From the NCBI GenBank assembly GCA_021613335.1, contig JAJTWR010000044.1:1237501-1301500 (forward strand): 64,000 nucleotides of DNA, read 5' to 3'. Below the pieces are notes generated by a model, which made no database searches, had not been told where the DNA came from, and was given only the letters and a program-made list of their open reading frames with translations. The translations under genes and the position numbers were made by a program. This document shows positions 12,201-23,399 of this stretch, piece by piece (within the stretch, counting starts at the first letter, position 1; the number at the start of each line of letters is the position of its first letter). This DNA is from Whitmania pigra. Its lineage: Eukaryota; Annelida; Clitellata; Hirudinida; Haemopidae.

Positions 12201-15200
12201 AGCAAATGTAGCTGACATTCAACTAGATTTCTACAAATAACTTGTATAACAATGTGTGACAAATGTCATCTACAACCATTTCACATGACAACCCTTTCAG
12301 TAGTTAGTATGGCTAATGCTGGAGTATTCTTAGTTAATTCACAAGAGGATACTTTTCTGCTAAAGTAATCAAAACTGATAAAATGCAGCTCATACGCTAA
12401 ACAATTTGATTCAGTCATGAAAGTCTCGCATTAGAATGAAAATAGATGCTAGTCGTTCAACTCATCAAATCAAAATAGAAACAAGAAATTCTAATAACCT
12501 TGCATACTTATTTAAATAAACACATCACTCCTAACCTGCATTGTTGTCATTCAAATTGTACGACGGATACTCCTTGATTATGCTCTCTATTTCCTGGCAC
12601 TGAGTTGCAAGTTTGTTGGTCTCAAAGTTTTCCAGCGACAGCGACTGAAGCATGTCAGACGAAGGGGTTGCAAAGTTGTCTGCCAAGGAATGCCGGTCCA
12701 AACTAAGGGATCTTCTTTTTATGTCGGATTCCAATGCACTGGACTTCGTGCACTTGGTCAGATCATCATCTGCAGAACAGAAACAAACGGCTCGGTCAGT
12801 CCATTCTCAAAGTAATGTCGACCTTATTACCTTCTGTCGGACTTTCACTCGACGGGCTAATATCTTTCTCGCTGACATCCTCGCTGTTCGTACCTTCGTT
12901 CAAATCGTTTCCGGTTTCTTCGATGTTGTCGATTCCGCACTTCAGCTCCTCGGCGTAGTTGGACGTGAGCACCGTCGAAGGCCTCCTCACGTACACTTGA
13001 CTCCAAAAATGCATGTCTCTTGCAAAACATTGAGGCCTCAATGGCTATGAAAAGAATGTTTAGAAGAAAAGAAATGAAGGAAAATGATGCATTCATATTT
13101 AAAGTGAAAGTGCATCGAACCTTGTCAAAGTACTGATACAATGGGTTGACGAGTTTTGCGTCATTGAGCAGGAAACCCCAAACGGAAACAGTTTTGTGAT
13201 CAGAGTTCTTCAGTCTCTCCAAGTCAGAATTGTAGAGAAAGTCACCAAATAAGCAAGAATATGTATGGTGTGCAAGCTTTACCTATATAAAATAATGAAT
13301 TAATTATATTTGTATTTTAAGTTTTATACTTTTTTCCTAAAATTATTAAATTATTAAATTCAACTTTTTATATCGACCTGATTAACATGACTTACTAGAA
13401 GATTCATATTGAACTCAAAGTAGCATGGAAATTGATGGTGAATTTGATGGACACAATCAAGCCAAAGCAGAAAAATGGGGCTCCTTTCATTTGTGTCGTT
13501 CGAATGCAAACCCTGTCCACATCTGTCTGCAAATTTGTGGCCAAATTCAAGCCATTCCCTCTCTATCAAATCTCTGAAACCCTTCAAATATAATTAAGAC
13601 CTATAACAAAAATTGAATCCATTGTGTTGAAGCATTTCAAATTTTACCTTAATGGTCCTGTAGTGAGGATCCAACAAAATTTGAGCAAGAGAAAGTATTG
13701 TTGGAGTTCTGTCCCAGCCATCAGAGCAGTGTACAAGTACAGATTTTCTTTCAACTTCAATGCCATCAACAATCACCAGAGCTGACTTCAGAAGGTTTAG
13801 AACGTGTAGGAGCCATTTTGATTGGTCCAACAAAGTCAGCCACCTAAAAACAAATCATTCGACGTCGGCAGAACATTTCCGATTAGAAAATGAAAAGTCT
13901 ATTATTAATTACTGTGTGTCGTCATATCCGGACCCGCAATAAAACTTCATCTGGTTGAAACTTTTCCGGATGCCATGGATGTTTTGAAGATTCATAAACA
14001 CGACCACTGCATTGGTATAATATTCTAAAAATTGAAGATACACGTCGTACGACATCTCCAGCAAGAAATCAACATTTGTCGTTTCAAATCACCTTGACAT
14101 TCAACTCCTCCCCCTTTTGCACGGTTCAAAAATGCAGAACCGTACGAGCGAGCATCAATCAACAACAGATCTTTTGGTGTTTCTGTCGCAATGTTTGTAA
14201 AATAATTTATATTCAAAAAGACAGTTGAGCAAATGCCTTGAACTGAAATCATATTTTAGAATCCATGTGTCGTTTTATCTTTTGATTAAGCATTATTAAT
14301 TAAGCTGACACAGATTAAATAATAATTACAAAAGTTTACATAAATTTGAAATTCCTTTTACATTAAAATTACAAAAGACCCGAATTAAATCAAAATTACA
14401 CGATCCTTGGCAACTTTCAAATAATTAGCAGAAAATAGGTTTCACTGAATTGCATTTCTAACATGAACAAGCGACCTCACAACTCGAACATAAAACATCA
14501 AGCAGATGTAAAACAGATGCTTCGTCTAACGTGCGATCGTCTGCTCCAAAAACAATTCTGGTCCGGGATTGGAACGACACGATTCCCCGATGGAACTCAA
14601 GAACACTTCGTCGCTGCTGTTCCTCCACCAAAACACCCCAGGAAGTGGCTGGCTGCTGCGGGCCATCACCAGGCCCGTGCGTTTGTCTCTATTGTCCGAG
14701 GGAAATGCAAATTGAAAGCAACAAGAACAATTGATGTTGAGCTTCTACTTTCAATTAAAGCATTTGCAAACCTCCAAACAATGGTAGGAAATCTCTGGTG
14801 AGACCGATACTTTGCCATGTCGATCACCATTTCATCCGTTATGCAGAAAGGAACGATGTGCTTCTTCGGATAGGTCGAACAAACGCTGTATTTATAAGAA
14901 GATTCGATAACAAAAATAAATTAAACAAAAATCAATAAGCAGCACCTGTAGTTTGTGTTGACCTCGCAAATCCTCCATGCCTTAACTTGGGGATCCAAAC
15001 AGAATCCCATCCGCTCGACTTCCCTGTCGAATACCGAAGTTTGGTGGGGTAAAACTGCAAATTATAGATGGTTTTATTCTTTAAAATAAACTCATTAGTG
15101 GGTATAAAAATAAATGTCATCGAGCATCATTTGACATCATTGCATCATTAATTCTATCACATGTGATCAATCCATAATGACATTTTTAGATGATCTTTTT

Positions 15201-16530
15201 TGCCACTTTACCACATTTTGCACTTCATCAACGTGATTTAATGAGCAGAACACAATTAATCCTACTGAAATTACCACACAGTTGGAAGGCACTAAATAAT
15301 AAATATTTTAAATTCCAATGTCCCCCACTTTCACTCTTGAACTCATCCGAGCATATTCCTTCGGTCCGACTCCAGGCACAGAATGCAAGTGCAAAACAAC
15401 CTGGCAGAGTCATGCAGCCTCTTAAAGCTTCTGTTAATCTCCTGTACACCTCTGCACAGTTCTCATTGTCAAACGTGCACCTATGGAAAATGTTTTTAAA
15501 AATATATTAATGAATGGGAATAAAAATTCTTCCACCTCTTAATAAATTACCAATTACATCAGATGGAATGATGAAAATGATAGAATTAAATACTAATGTA
15601 CCAAAAAAAGTTTTTAAATATGAAACACTTCATGAGCATGCTTAGTTTTAAATGTAATCAACATGCAAAAATACTAAATAGATTTAATGTTCAAAGTATA
15701 GAAGAACAAATTATTAGACCTAACATCAAAAATTAATTCAATATAATAAATTATTAATAAAGAACCACAAAGTTAAATAAAACCGACTTGTAATACTGTC
15801 CATTTTTGCAGGATACCATAAAGACATTGGTAGAGGGGCATTCCAAGCTCTCAATGAGGCCAAGAGGAAGATTAACAATACATACATCTTTACTATTTGC
15901 AAAAAATCTATAATTGCTTAAAGCAAATATTCCATCAGGGAGTGCACCCAAGTAATCTATGTATTCTCCAGAAAGAGGAGCAAATGGGATTTGCAAGCCC
16001 TCTACTTCATAAGTAACAGACTTTTTGGGATAAAAATCACCATACAATATTTCCTCCAAACTTTGGTCATGTTCTTGTTCTACAGGCTGCAAAAACACGT
16101 TGTGTAGACAAAGTCATTAAAAATTGACAACAATAAACAACTGCAACCATTGTCAAAAGTTTCTGATGTAAAACAATTTAGGATGTTTTCCAGAATCTGA
16201 AAATTTCGTTTAATTTAAGTTCTATTAAACAATATTTAAAAAAAAATCCCACTTAGCAAAGTAGTGGCAAAGCTATGACAATTAGTAACGGCATATCAAC
16301 AATCAATACTACTATACCTGTAACGTTACGAGTAATGAAAAGCGATGCAACAACTAATAAACTCACTCAGAAATATAGATTGTGACTCCGATTCGAAGAC
16401 AACTAAAACAATTTAGACTGTTCACCAACCCCTCACCTCGCAATTCCCATAACTAGACGCGAAACCAACCAGTCCCTGAATTTCTTGAACAAGCACAACG
16501 TTGTCATTCCAGATGCGACGCTTACTTGAT
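9226..16530 (-). CDS. MTMR4: Myotubularin-related phosphoinositide 3-phosphatase, MTMR3/MTMR4 type
   Basis: Lipid phosphatase removing the 3-phosphate from PI3P and PI(3,5)P2 on endosomes and autophagic membranes. I join 17 exons (bounds +/- a few bp): 16437-16530, 15788-16086, 15335-15480, 14947-15054, 14772-14885, 14531-14688, 14093-14182, 13913-14024, 13648-13843, 13396-13581, 13121-13282, 12831-13044, 12536-12769, 10604-10698, 9775-9981, 9432-9580, 9226-9346. Phases agree throughout, giving about 895 residues (vertebrate MTMR3/4: about 1200). Seen in order: PH-GRAM with FALSNYRFF; SVFDREVERMGF; the core with VHCSDGWDRT (CX5R Cys and Arg present, so catalytically competent); LEFGHKFADRCGQG; a Ser-rich acidic linker; a short coiled coil; and a C-terminal FYVE finger (WVPDHVVSQCSGC, RRHHCR, VCEACY). 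The FYVE after the phosphatase identifies the MTMR3/4 subfamily. The first coding exon with the start Met is uncertain. Confidence 0.95.
10699..12535 (-). other. Large intron of the myotubularin gene
   Basis: About 1.8 kb without coding signal. It contains a duplicated 21-bp segment (TGTAATCTGGATGTAAGAT, about 10704-10750) and the AT-rich tandem repeat at 11.81-11.91 kb. No transposon recognised. Confidence 0.6.
11806..11908. repeat. AT-rich tandem repeat, unit about 18 bp
   Basis: About five imperfect copies of AAACTATTTAAATTTATT inside the long myotubularin intron. Confidence 0.75.
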
Positions 16531-17245
16531 CTAATTAAAAGGTAATAAAGTCAAAATAGTTACATTAAAAAATCTTAACATATGTTAATTACCTTGTTAA
16601 ATTCATTGTTAATTACATTGTAAAAAATGTGTCATAACAATGCATAGCTTGAGAGTTTTGGAGAGTAAAAATAAAAGGAATCACAACGCAGTAATCGACC
16701 CGAATTATCAATGGATATCAAAAAAAAGTCTTCTATCTAAATTAGAATCTCAAGTCAGTGAGTCAACCTCGTAGAGTCCCTTTAGGCGCTTATGAACAAA
16801 TTATATTCTGTTGGGACTCGCTCAAATCTTAATTAAAAGGTTCTGAAAGTAAAAAAGTAGATGCAAAATTTACATAAAGCCGAAACAGAAAATAGGAAGC
16901 TATAGCTATTCCATTTGACCTCGATCTTAAAATGAGTCAAACGCTATCCATTGTGCTGAGACCGATGAACAAAAAAGTCATCTGCCAATTTCCTTAAAGT
17001 TTGGAAATTTGAATGAGCTGAATTTGCTTCTCTCTCCCCAAAGACAAAGTGAAGTGCATCCTCTACATTTTAATTGCACCGATAGTGCTGGTTTTCGCTA
17101 GAAAAGAAAATTCAGGTAATTTCTTCTAACAAAAGAACTAATTTTATCTCAAAATTTATAGCGAGGAATTCAAAATTAGCCGGCATCAGGTACTGAGTAT
17201 CAAAGGAAAGAAGAGATTAATAAGAAGTGGAAAACGGAGGAAGAA
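16531..17245. other. Presumed 5' end and upstream region of the myotubularin gene
   Basis: No supported coding exon. The start-codon exon or 5' UTR of the minus-strand phosphatase gene should lie here or be absent from the model. The CMC-like transposon begins immediately to the right, so promoter and transposon are close neighbours. Confidence 0.35.
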
Positions 17246-17254
17246 CCCAGCAAG

Positions 17255-17505
17255 CACAAGAAATCGGGACCCAACCGGGTCCTACGCGGGAAGAAAAGCG
17301 GGGCCCGATTCGGCAGCCCAGCGGGGCCCGATTCGGCAGCCCAGCGGGGCCATGCCGGGTTTGGCCGCGGGCACCAGTCGGGTCCCGTGACACGGGTCCC
17401 ACTCGGGTAGTCCGCCGGGTTCCCGCTGGTTTGTGTCTGTGGGCACCACACGGGCCCCGCTTTAGTTGCCCGGCATCATTAAGCACGGGTTGCCCAGCCC
17501 AATCC
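17255..17505. repeat. GC-rich subterminal repeat of the transposon
   Basis: A short block (GGGGCCCGATTCGGCAGCC) is repeated in tandem at 17.31-17.35 kb within a run of CGGG/CCCG motifs. Its composition contrasts sharply with the AT-rich genome. It gives long spurious open frames (Gly/Pro/Arg-rich) on both strands. Sites like these in CACTA-type elements bind transposase, which is inference here. Confidence 0.7.
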
Positions 17506-17889
17506 CTACATCATTAATGACGAGTTTCCCAACAATATATGTAAGACTGAAGAATTTTTTGGATTACATCAAGTTTATTGAAAAAAGTTCAGCTGTTATT
17601 AATTAAATTAATTCTTTTCCGACTGCCAGCTCCTCTGTCTCTGGCATTTCCAAACCACTTGCGAAGTTCCAACTCACAATCTTGGCTGGTTGCAGCTGAA
17701 GTCCTTGGGTTCCTTTGTACTACCCCTAAAATTTTCCAGATTAAAAGATTAATAATACTGCTAATCTTATTATTACTCTATAATTAAGTTAAATTAAAAT
17801 TCAATTTATAGTAGCATCAAACTAAAGTGTTAATCAACAAAGTTACAAAAAGGAAACCAGTTGACTAACCAAACACAACATTAAACATT

Positions 17890-18862
17890 TCGGTTTGTCG
17901 AAAAGCCTTTTTGCCACGCTGTCCCGACAAATTGCACTTTCGACTCATTTCATCCGTCAGTAAATGCTTCATAAGCCTCCAGATGATGGTCTCAATATTA
18001 TGCCCTCCATTGGATACCAGAGCAGAAATCTGAATTGAGAATTAGAGTCATTAAACTAATTTTTAAAATGTTGATTTTATACCAACTAATTGGTTTTTAA
18101 TTCCAACATCCTTTAAAATGTCTTCAATGCTTGCAAATTTGCAATCACTCCGAATTGGCAAACTAATTCCTTTCGGAATTTCAGCATTAGTAACCATGTT
18201 GTTTTGCAAGCTCTTTGCAATCATATCAAGAGATCTCTTAATCATCTCTGTATTTGCTATTAAGAGCCTAATAGCCTTATCCAAATCTGTTTTGAAGCAA
18301 TATATCAAGAATGAATTTAATTGTCAATAACAATTATCATAACAAGTCTAGCTCATCAAGGGTGCTAGATGTTAATACTTGGGGAGAGGGATGAGGTAAT
18401 TCTGAGTGATGTGATTGAGGTGACTGAGATCGAAATGAAGGAGAATGGTGGACCTTAAACACTTCTTTTGAAGGAAGAATTGGCTTATTTATTTGGACAT
18501 CCTTTGGTTTTCTGAATAATTTAAAATTGCAATTAGCTAAACAGAAAACATATCACAAGTTACAAAACAAATTTTAAAACATATAATATTCGCAATATGT
18601 TCGAATGGGCATACAGCAGTTTCAATGAAACAACTTCTTCATCAGTACTTGAATCTATCCTCCTTTTTGCTCTGTAAAAAAATATTGTTAAAATAAATCC
18701 AGTATTGCACACCGTTAGGAATATATCAGTCTTGTATATTTTCTTCTTCTTTTTTTTTTCAATGATATCAGTTTCAGAATCGATGTTCGATGTCTCCTCA
18801 GCCAATTTTGTCTTTGCTCTGGCATCCATAACATCATCTGAATCATGAAAAGCAATACACAT
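17890..18862 (-). CDS. Transposon-encoded DUF4806-domain protein
   Basis: Accessory protein of the CMC-like element, pieced from several minus-strand exons. An acidic-then-Lys-rich stretch lies at about 18740-18862. A Pro/Ser/His-rich linker exon lies at about 18340-18512 (KPILPSKEVFKVHHSPSFRS). A helical exon at 18063-18300 carries DLDKAIRLLIANTEMIKRS and ends near SLPIRSDCKFASIEDILKD. The last visible exon at about 17890-18030 reads ALVSNGGHNIETIIWRLMKH, then LLTDEMSRKCNLSGQRGKKA. The blocks SIEDIL, LLTDE and GxRGKKAF are the hallmark of DUF4806. The domain's function is unknown to me. The start codon and the final exon were not fixed. It is transcribed in the same direction as, and downstream of, the transposase. 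Confidence 0.65.
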
Positions 18863-18896
18863 TTTGTTATATTATTTACAAACTATATTTCATTTA

Positions 18897-19710
18897 AGAC
18901 AAATGAAAAAAAGAAAGTGTTTTTCGGGAAAATTCAGTAGGAATAGAATGGCGCAGGGTAATGAGCCTATCTGATATTAAACTTATTTGTCCATGGGATA
19001 ATCTTGTGTTACGTGGACCATGAAGCCATAAATGCAGCAACCTACGGGTCACTCCTAAGCATATTAAATGCATATAGTCCAACGGAAAAGATGAAACAAT
19101 ACCTACTGACAATTGTGATAAAGGTGATATGCCCACATGATGGTGTGGATCATGACTGGCAATAAATGATTCATCAGTTCTATTAATGCAATCCAAACTA
19201 GGCAACACAACTTTATTGTGCCATTCACCCGTTTGTACACATCTCTCACAACAATTATAACTATTATGAGTTTTAATACATTTTACAAAAGCTCTTGCTG
19301 GAGCATCGCAAATACCAGCATTTAAAAATACTTTTAAAATTTTTCCCTCAAAAACAAAACCTGTGTTTTCTAAAATCTTAATTTCTGCAACAAATTCTGA
19401 TAAATAATCATTGATAGAATTTGGTTTGCTAGTTCCACAAAATAATGCCACAGGAAAAACATCAGATTTTGTATTGTCAGATATGCATGCTAAAATAGGC
19501 CACAAAGATGTGGTTGAACTTTTGAAAAGTGGGATGCCATCTATATTTATGTTAATATTCAAAATATTTGGGCGAATATTTGTTCCCATTAAATTTACAT
19601 ATTTTTCTAAAATGCAATTATTAAGTTGATTAACTTACTTTTTCAGCGTTCAACTCGTTCGACTGAGAGCGCTTGTATCGTTGAATTCGGTAACAAATCA
19701 ACAATGAATC
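18897..19710 (-). CDS. Transposase-like protein of the CMC-like element
   Basis: Large exon from about 19608 down to 18897, probably preceded by a short exon ending at about 19647 (RIQRYKRSQSNELNAEK then GTAAGT). The exon reads KYVNLMGTNIRPNILNINI followed by NIDGIPLFKSSTTSLWPIL, LFCGTSKPNSI, ICDAPARAFVKCIKTHNSY with a Cys pair (NCCERCV), RTDESF, DPHHHVGISPL and FPLDYMHLICLGVTRRLL. This pattern is typical of metazoan transposase-related proteins of CMC/EnSpm-like elements. The frame stays open for about 230 residues without a stop, so the copy is young, but a complete transposase would be longer. I cannot tell whether it is active. Confidence 0.7.
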
Positions 19711-20067
19711 CAATTTTACCGCTAAATATAAGACACGCGCTGTTGTATATAATGAAACTAGTTATACATAACTAAACAATTTTACAAACAGAGTAATTGC
19801 AAGGATTCACTAAATGTTTACATTATAGAAATATCATTAATTATGAATAAAATTTATTTTATACATATACACATTATTTTCCGGCGGGGATAAGCAACTG
19901 GGCTATGCTCGGGACCCTTGTGGGCTCTTTGGCATATTAATGAGTTTCTTTCCCCTACGGGTCCCGTACCTATCCCGAGACTTTGCCCGGACGTAACCCG
20001 CTAAACTGGGCAAGCTGGGCAACCCGCCTTCAGACCGCACGGTCCCCACCTGGCGGTGTTTGCTGGG

Positions 20068-21174
20068 AAGTCAAAGCAAACGACTAAAGATGAGGCAGTG
20101 TCAAGGATGTCAAGGGTGAGGCCTTATAATGGTAAGAAAGTCAATAACAAAGTTCTTTAATGATTCTGCATAGCTCGATCCGAGAATCTACCAGTAACAG
20201 ATCCTTTGCTGAAAGACAGTTATAATGCTTGTGAATTCTCCCTCTAGACGTGGCGTTTCAGGATTTTGTTACCTTGGATGATGGCTATATGATATGATAT
20301 GACAATGATGCAAGGTTGCTTGTGTCAATAAAGCTGAACCTAGAAAAGCGCTGTCAAGCTTAACCTTACATCAGCGATTATTTCCCACCAAAAAGCCTGG
20401 AATCTTGCCTACAAATGTAGTAAATTGCCTTTTATTTATAAATTTGTAAGGGTTTACTATGGCTTTATGGGTTTACTAATCCTATGGTTTAACCTTGATA
20501 TAGGGCAAAACCTCATAGGGTCATTTTTTGCTGCAATGGTAAACTGTCGCCATAGGCAGTTTTAACTATATATTTAACGATCCCATTTAATTTTGACAAT
20601 AATTTGAGGCAAATTAATATAATGCTTCTTAAATGAAAACGTTAAGTACAAATGGCTCCAGAATTTTAATAAACATTTAAATAGTAATCTCTGGCTCTCT
20701 AAGTTGTGTTCTAAATTTTAAAACTGCATTTTTAAATGGCTCAATTGATTTATAATCGCCTTTTTCATTCTCTTATTCGTAAGTCCTCTATTTTCTCCCA
20801 AGTTGTTTTTCAAATAATATCAGTTATGTAACGGACTATAATCAAATAAATAAATCCCAAGTTGTTTTGATTTTATCGGAAGTTTGTCGACCCCTGTGGA
20901 TAAAAAATACGTATTATACATATTCTGATTTATTTTTCAGAAGAATTCAAATATATAACTGCATGTTAATACTACAGATATGTAACTAACTTGGCTAGCG
21001 CACACATGGATCTAGCATAAAAAATTCAAAGTTTTGAAGCAGTTCCCGATTTTTTAAATTCGTCCCTGGCTCTCTGATCTTCTATTAACGATAATAAAAT
21101 AAGAATTGTATTGTGCTTCTAAAGAGAGATTATGATAATGATACAAGAACGTTTGTTTTTCTAAAGTAAATTTC
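20068..21174. other. Intergenic, no gene seen
   Basis: No coding signal. Contains one LINE/SINE-tail copy near 20.82 kb, listed separately. Confidence 0.5.
20822..20858 (+). repeat. LINE/SINE 3'-tail copy
   Basis: AGTTATGTAACGGACTATAA then TCAAATAAATAAA. This is the 3' end shared by the LINE at 35.5-37.9 kb and its SINE, as a short truncated insertion. Confidence 0.7.
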
Positions 21175-21530
21175 TCCACGTCTTATTCGGATACTTAAGT
21201 CACTCAAAAGATAAAGACTCGGATAAACACAAATTTGTATTTAACCATTTATGGTTAACAAGAAATGCATCTGATGCCATTTATTTATTTAATTGATTAA
21301 ATTCTGTTGTATAACTAGGATGATTTGGACTTATCCTCTGATGCAATCGGCTTTTTATAAATGAGATACAATTATGATTAGCGCACGAATATGCAAGACC
21401 TAAGATTTTGTTTAACTTTTACGAAATGGGGGTGAATACCATCAAATGTCTGATGTGCTCTTTCCAATTTGAAGTTTTTTAAACATTTTAGTCGTTTATT
21501 CAAGCGTTCAAAAAATAGTTGTTGGTTCAC
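21175..21530 (+). repeat. Dispersed repeat, inverted copy of 47.33-47.62 kb
   Basis: CTTATTCGG.TACTTAAG, TTAACCATTT..GTTAACAAGAAATG, AATATGCAAGACCT, TTTTACGAAATGG.GGTGAATA and ATTCAAGCGTTCAAAAAATA all recur, reverse-complemented and in the same order, at 47.33-47.62 kb. The copy here is interrupted at about 21.28-21.35 kb by a LINE/SINE tail in minus orientation (reversed, it reads CCAAATCATCCTAGTTATAC). No coding potential. Confidence 0.8.
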
Positions 21531-21533
21531 CAA

Positions 21534-22457
21534 AGAGACAAACTATAAAATTGGCGGCCACCCTCCACCCTGTTAATCACATTTTTCTATTACATCGAAT
21601 TGAAAAAAAATTAAACTTTGTTGAAACATAGTATTTAAAGAAGCAAATTTGTAGAAATTATTTGCATGACTCATTCAGTCACTGTCATATTCTGATTTAC
21701 ACAGTCTACAAAAGATTTATTTTTCTTGATTGCGCTGTCACAAACTGGTCTTTGACATAAGCAAAATCTCTTTATTCCAATGTCTCTCTTGCAGCAAGAT
21801 CACCTAGACCAGTGGTACACAATTTTTTTGGCAGAGGGCTACAAACAGACTTCGAAGAAGATCCGGGGGCCGAGCGAATGAGACCATATAAAATAGATTC
21901 CAAATTTTATACTTCATCAACATCAAGACAACTCAAGCAATAAGACGCTGCCGCTTCCTTGAAATTCATAATAGGATCTTGTAAGCGCATATATAAACGA
22001 TCAATTTTTCCAAGAATGGCATTCCAGAAAACTGTGAAGTTAAAATTTAGTGCGCCAGTAACTGTTCTGCTTCACTTCTGGTTTAAGCGTCATAGTTTAG
22101 TCCTCCGATAATTTGTCTGGCAGCACTACTACAGTTCATCCAATTCTTCTTGGATAGCTTTAACTGCTTCTGATCGTGCGCTCCAACGTGTTTCAGACTC
22201 CCGCTTTGCACTTTTATGGGCAGAGCTTTTTTGACTTGTCCAAAGGGGGCGCACACGTATGATACGTCTGATGTAGCCGCTGCATTCATTTTGTGACCGA
22301 TTTATTGCCCTTGTTCAGTTATTATAATATAATGTTGTATATAATATGAACATAAAAAGCCTCATTTGTAAGCCTTATTTTGGCGCCCCTGCACCTCGCG
22401 CCCGTGGACATATGTACTCCCGCCCCCACCCCCACCCCCAGTGGCTACGCCACTGTG
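21534..22457 (-). mobile_element. Degenerate hAT (ZMYM-like) element
   Basis: A decayed, internally deleted relative of the hAT at 41.6-43.7 kb. The left part (GACAAACTATAAAATTGGCG) matches that element's left subterminal sequence. The stretch 21957-22236 aligns with 42609-42890 at the DNA level. The right end keeps GTGGCTACGCCACTG. Reading frames are broken. A second hAT-type terminus, CAGTGGTACACAATTTTTTT at about 21813, lies inside, so this is a composite of old insertions. Confidence 0.7.
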
Positions 22458-23399
22458 ATGGTTTCTTAACTTTCGTGTGACTCCAAATTCAAAAGGTTTC
22501 GCGTAGCTGAAAATACGAACTTGGTTATAGTAATTATTTGTATTTAGCGGTCGTAAACTGTCGATTGAAGAATGCGATAACTTTATTGCTTAAAGTAGAC
22601 CGTTTTGTTTTAATGATTGGATTATTAGATTGGTAGGCAGTTTCACAGGTGGTTCAAAAGTTCAGACCACTTTGTTTAGATGGGTATGGAGATTATTGAT
22701 CCTTCAAATAACCTCTGTATTCTATCAACTTAAGATGACGCATTTCTTCAAATGATAAGGTTTAAGGGTTTTGAAAAGAATTTCAAATTAAGTCAAACAA
22801 ATGTCCACTAAATTAACAATCTTCAGACGAGCATAAAATATTTAAATTTTCAGTTCAATTTAAAGATTTTAGTTACAATTTCATAACCAGCATATTTTTA
22901 TTAAAAAAAATGTTATAGCAAACAAAATAAGCAATTAAACTTATTTAAAAAACATTGAGCGATAACATTATCTACTGTCGATATATTCCAAAGATTGCGT
23001 GAGTGCGCATTGGCTTTTCGTCGAATCTTTGATTTAATTCTTTAAAAGTTATACGTATATAACAAACTCATCTGTTGTATATATTGCAGTTTGTTGATCT
23101 TTTACCGGAATGTGATGTGAAGGCATTAATTAATTGCTTTAATTAGCTCCCCTGTTCAAGGGTTCTCCCTTGCGGTGCAGGGAAGTTTCGAACACGACGC
23201 ATGACGATTCTTGCCGTTATTGCCATATGCAGCCAACCTGCACCATATCTTTCAAAAACTTAAATGCATTCATAATGTTAAGGTTGAAACATGATGACGA
23301 TATGGAACTTTAAAATATTAAAAGATAAATAGTGATAACTTTTGCTATTATTGTTTATGTATACATAATAGTTGAACACCATTATAGGACTTATTCACG
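22458..23399. other. Intergenic, upstream of RBM34
   Basis: No gene seen. Contains one tRNA-related SINE head near 23.2 kb. The RBM34 promoter presumably lies in the last few hundred bases. I see no TATA box close to the start codon. Confidence 0.45.
23172..23247 (-). repeat. SINE head fragment (tRNA-related)
   Basis: Plus strand reads GCGGTGCAGG..GTTTCGAACAC. The minus strand therefore carries a Pol III B-box-like GTGTTCGAAAC in the same context as the SINE head at 37.88-37.98 kb. It lacks the SINE body and tail. Confidence 0.5.

Larger units (their letters stand above)
17246..20067 (-). mobile_element. CMC (EnSpm/CACTA)-like DNA transposon with DUF4806 gene
   Basis: Complete-looking element of about 2.8 kb. 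The left end reads CCCAGCAAGCAC and the right end, reversed, CCCAGCAAACAC. Both subterminal regions are GC-rich, unlike the surroundings, and share GGGTTGCCCAGC in inverted orientation. The dinucleotide AA flanks both ends (17244-17245 and 20068-20069), a possible 2-bp target duplication. Inside, on the minus strand, lie a transposase-like gene (right half) and a protein with a C-terminal DUF4806 domain (left half). The transposase resembles metazoan proteins of the CMC superfamily. That class assignment rests on memory of the family motifs and needs a profile search. Confidence 0.75.

Noticed and set aside
17200..17517. Gly/Pro/Arg-rich open frames on both strands
   Set aside because: Produced by the GC-rich subterminal repeat of the CMC-like transposon.
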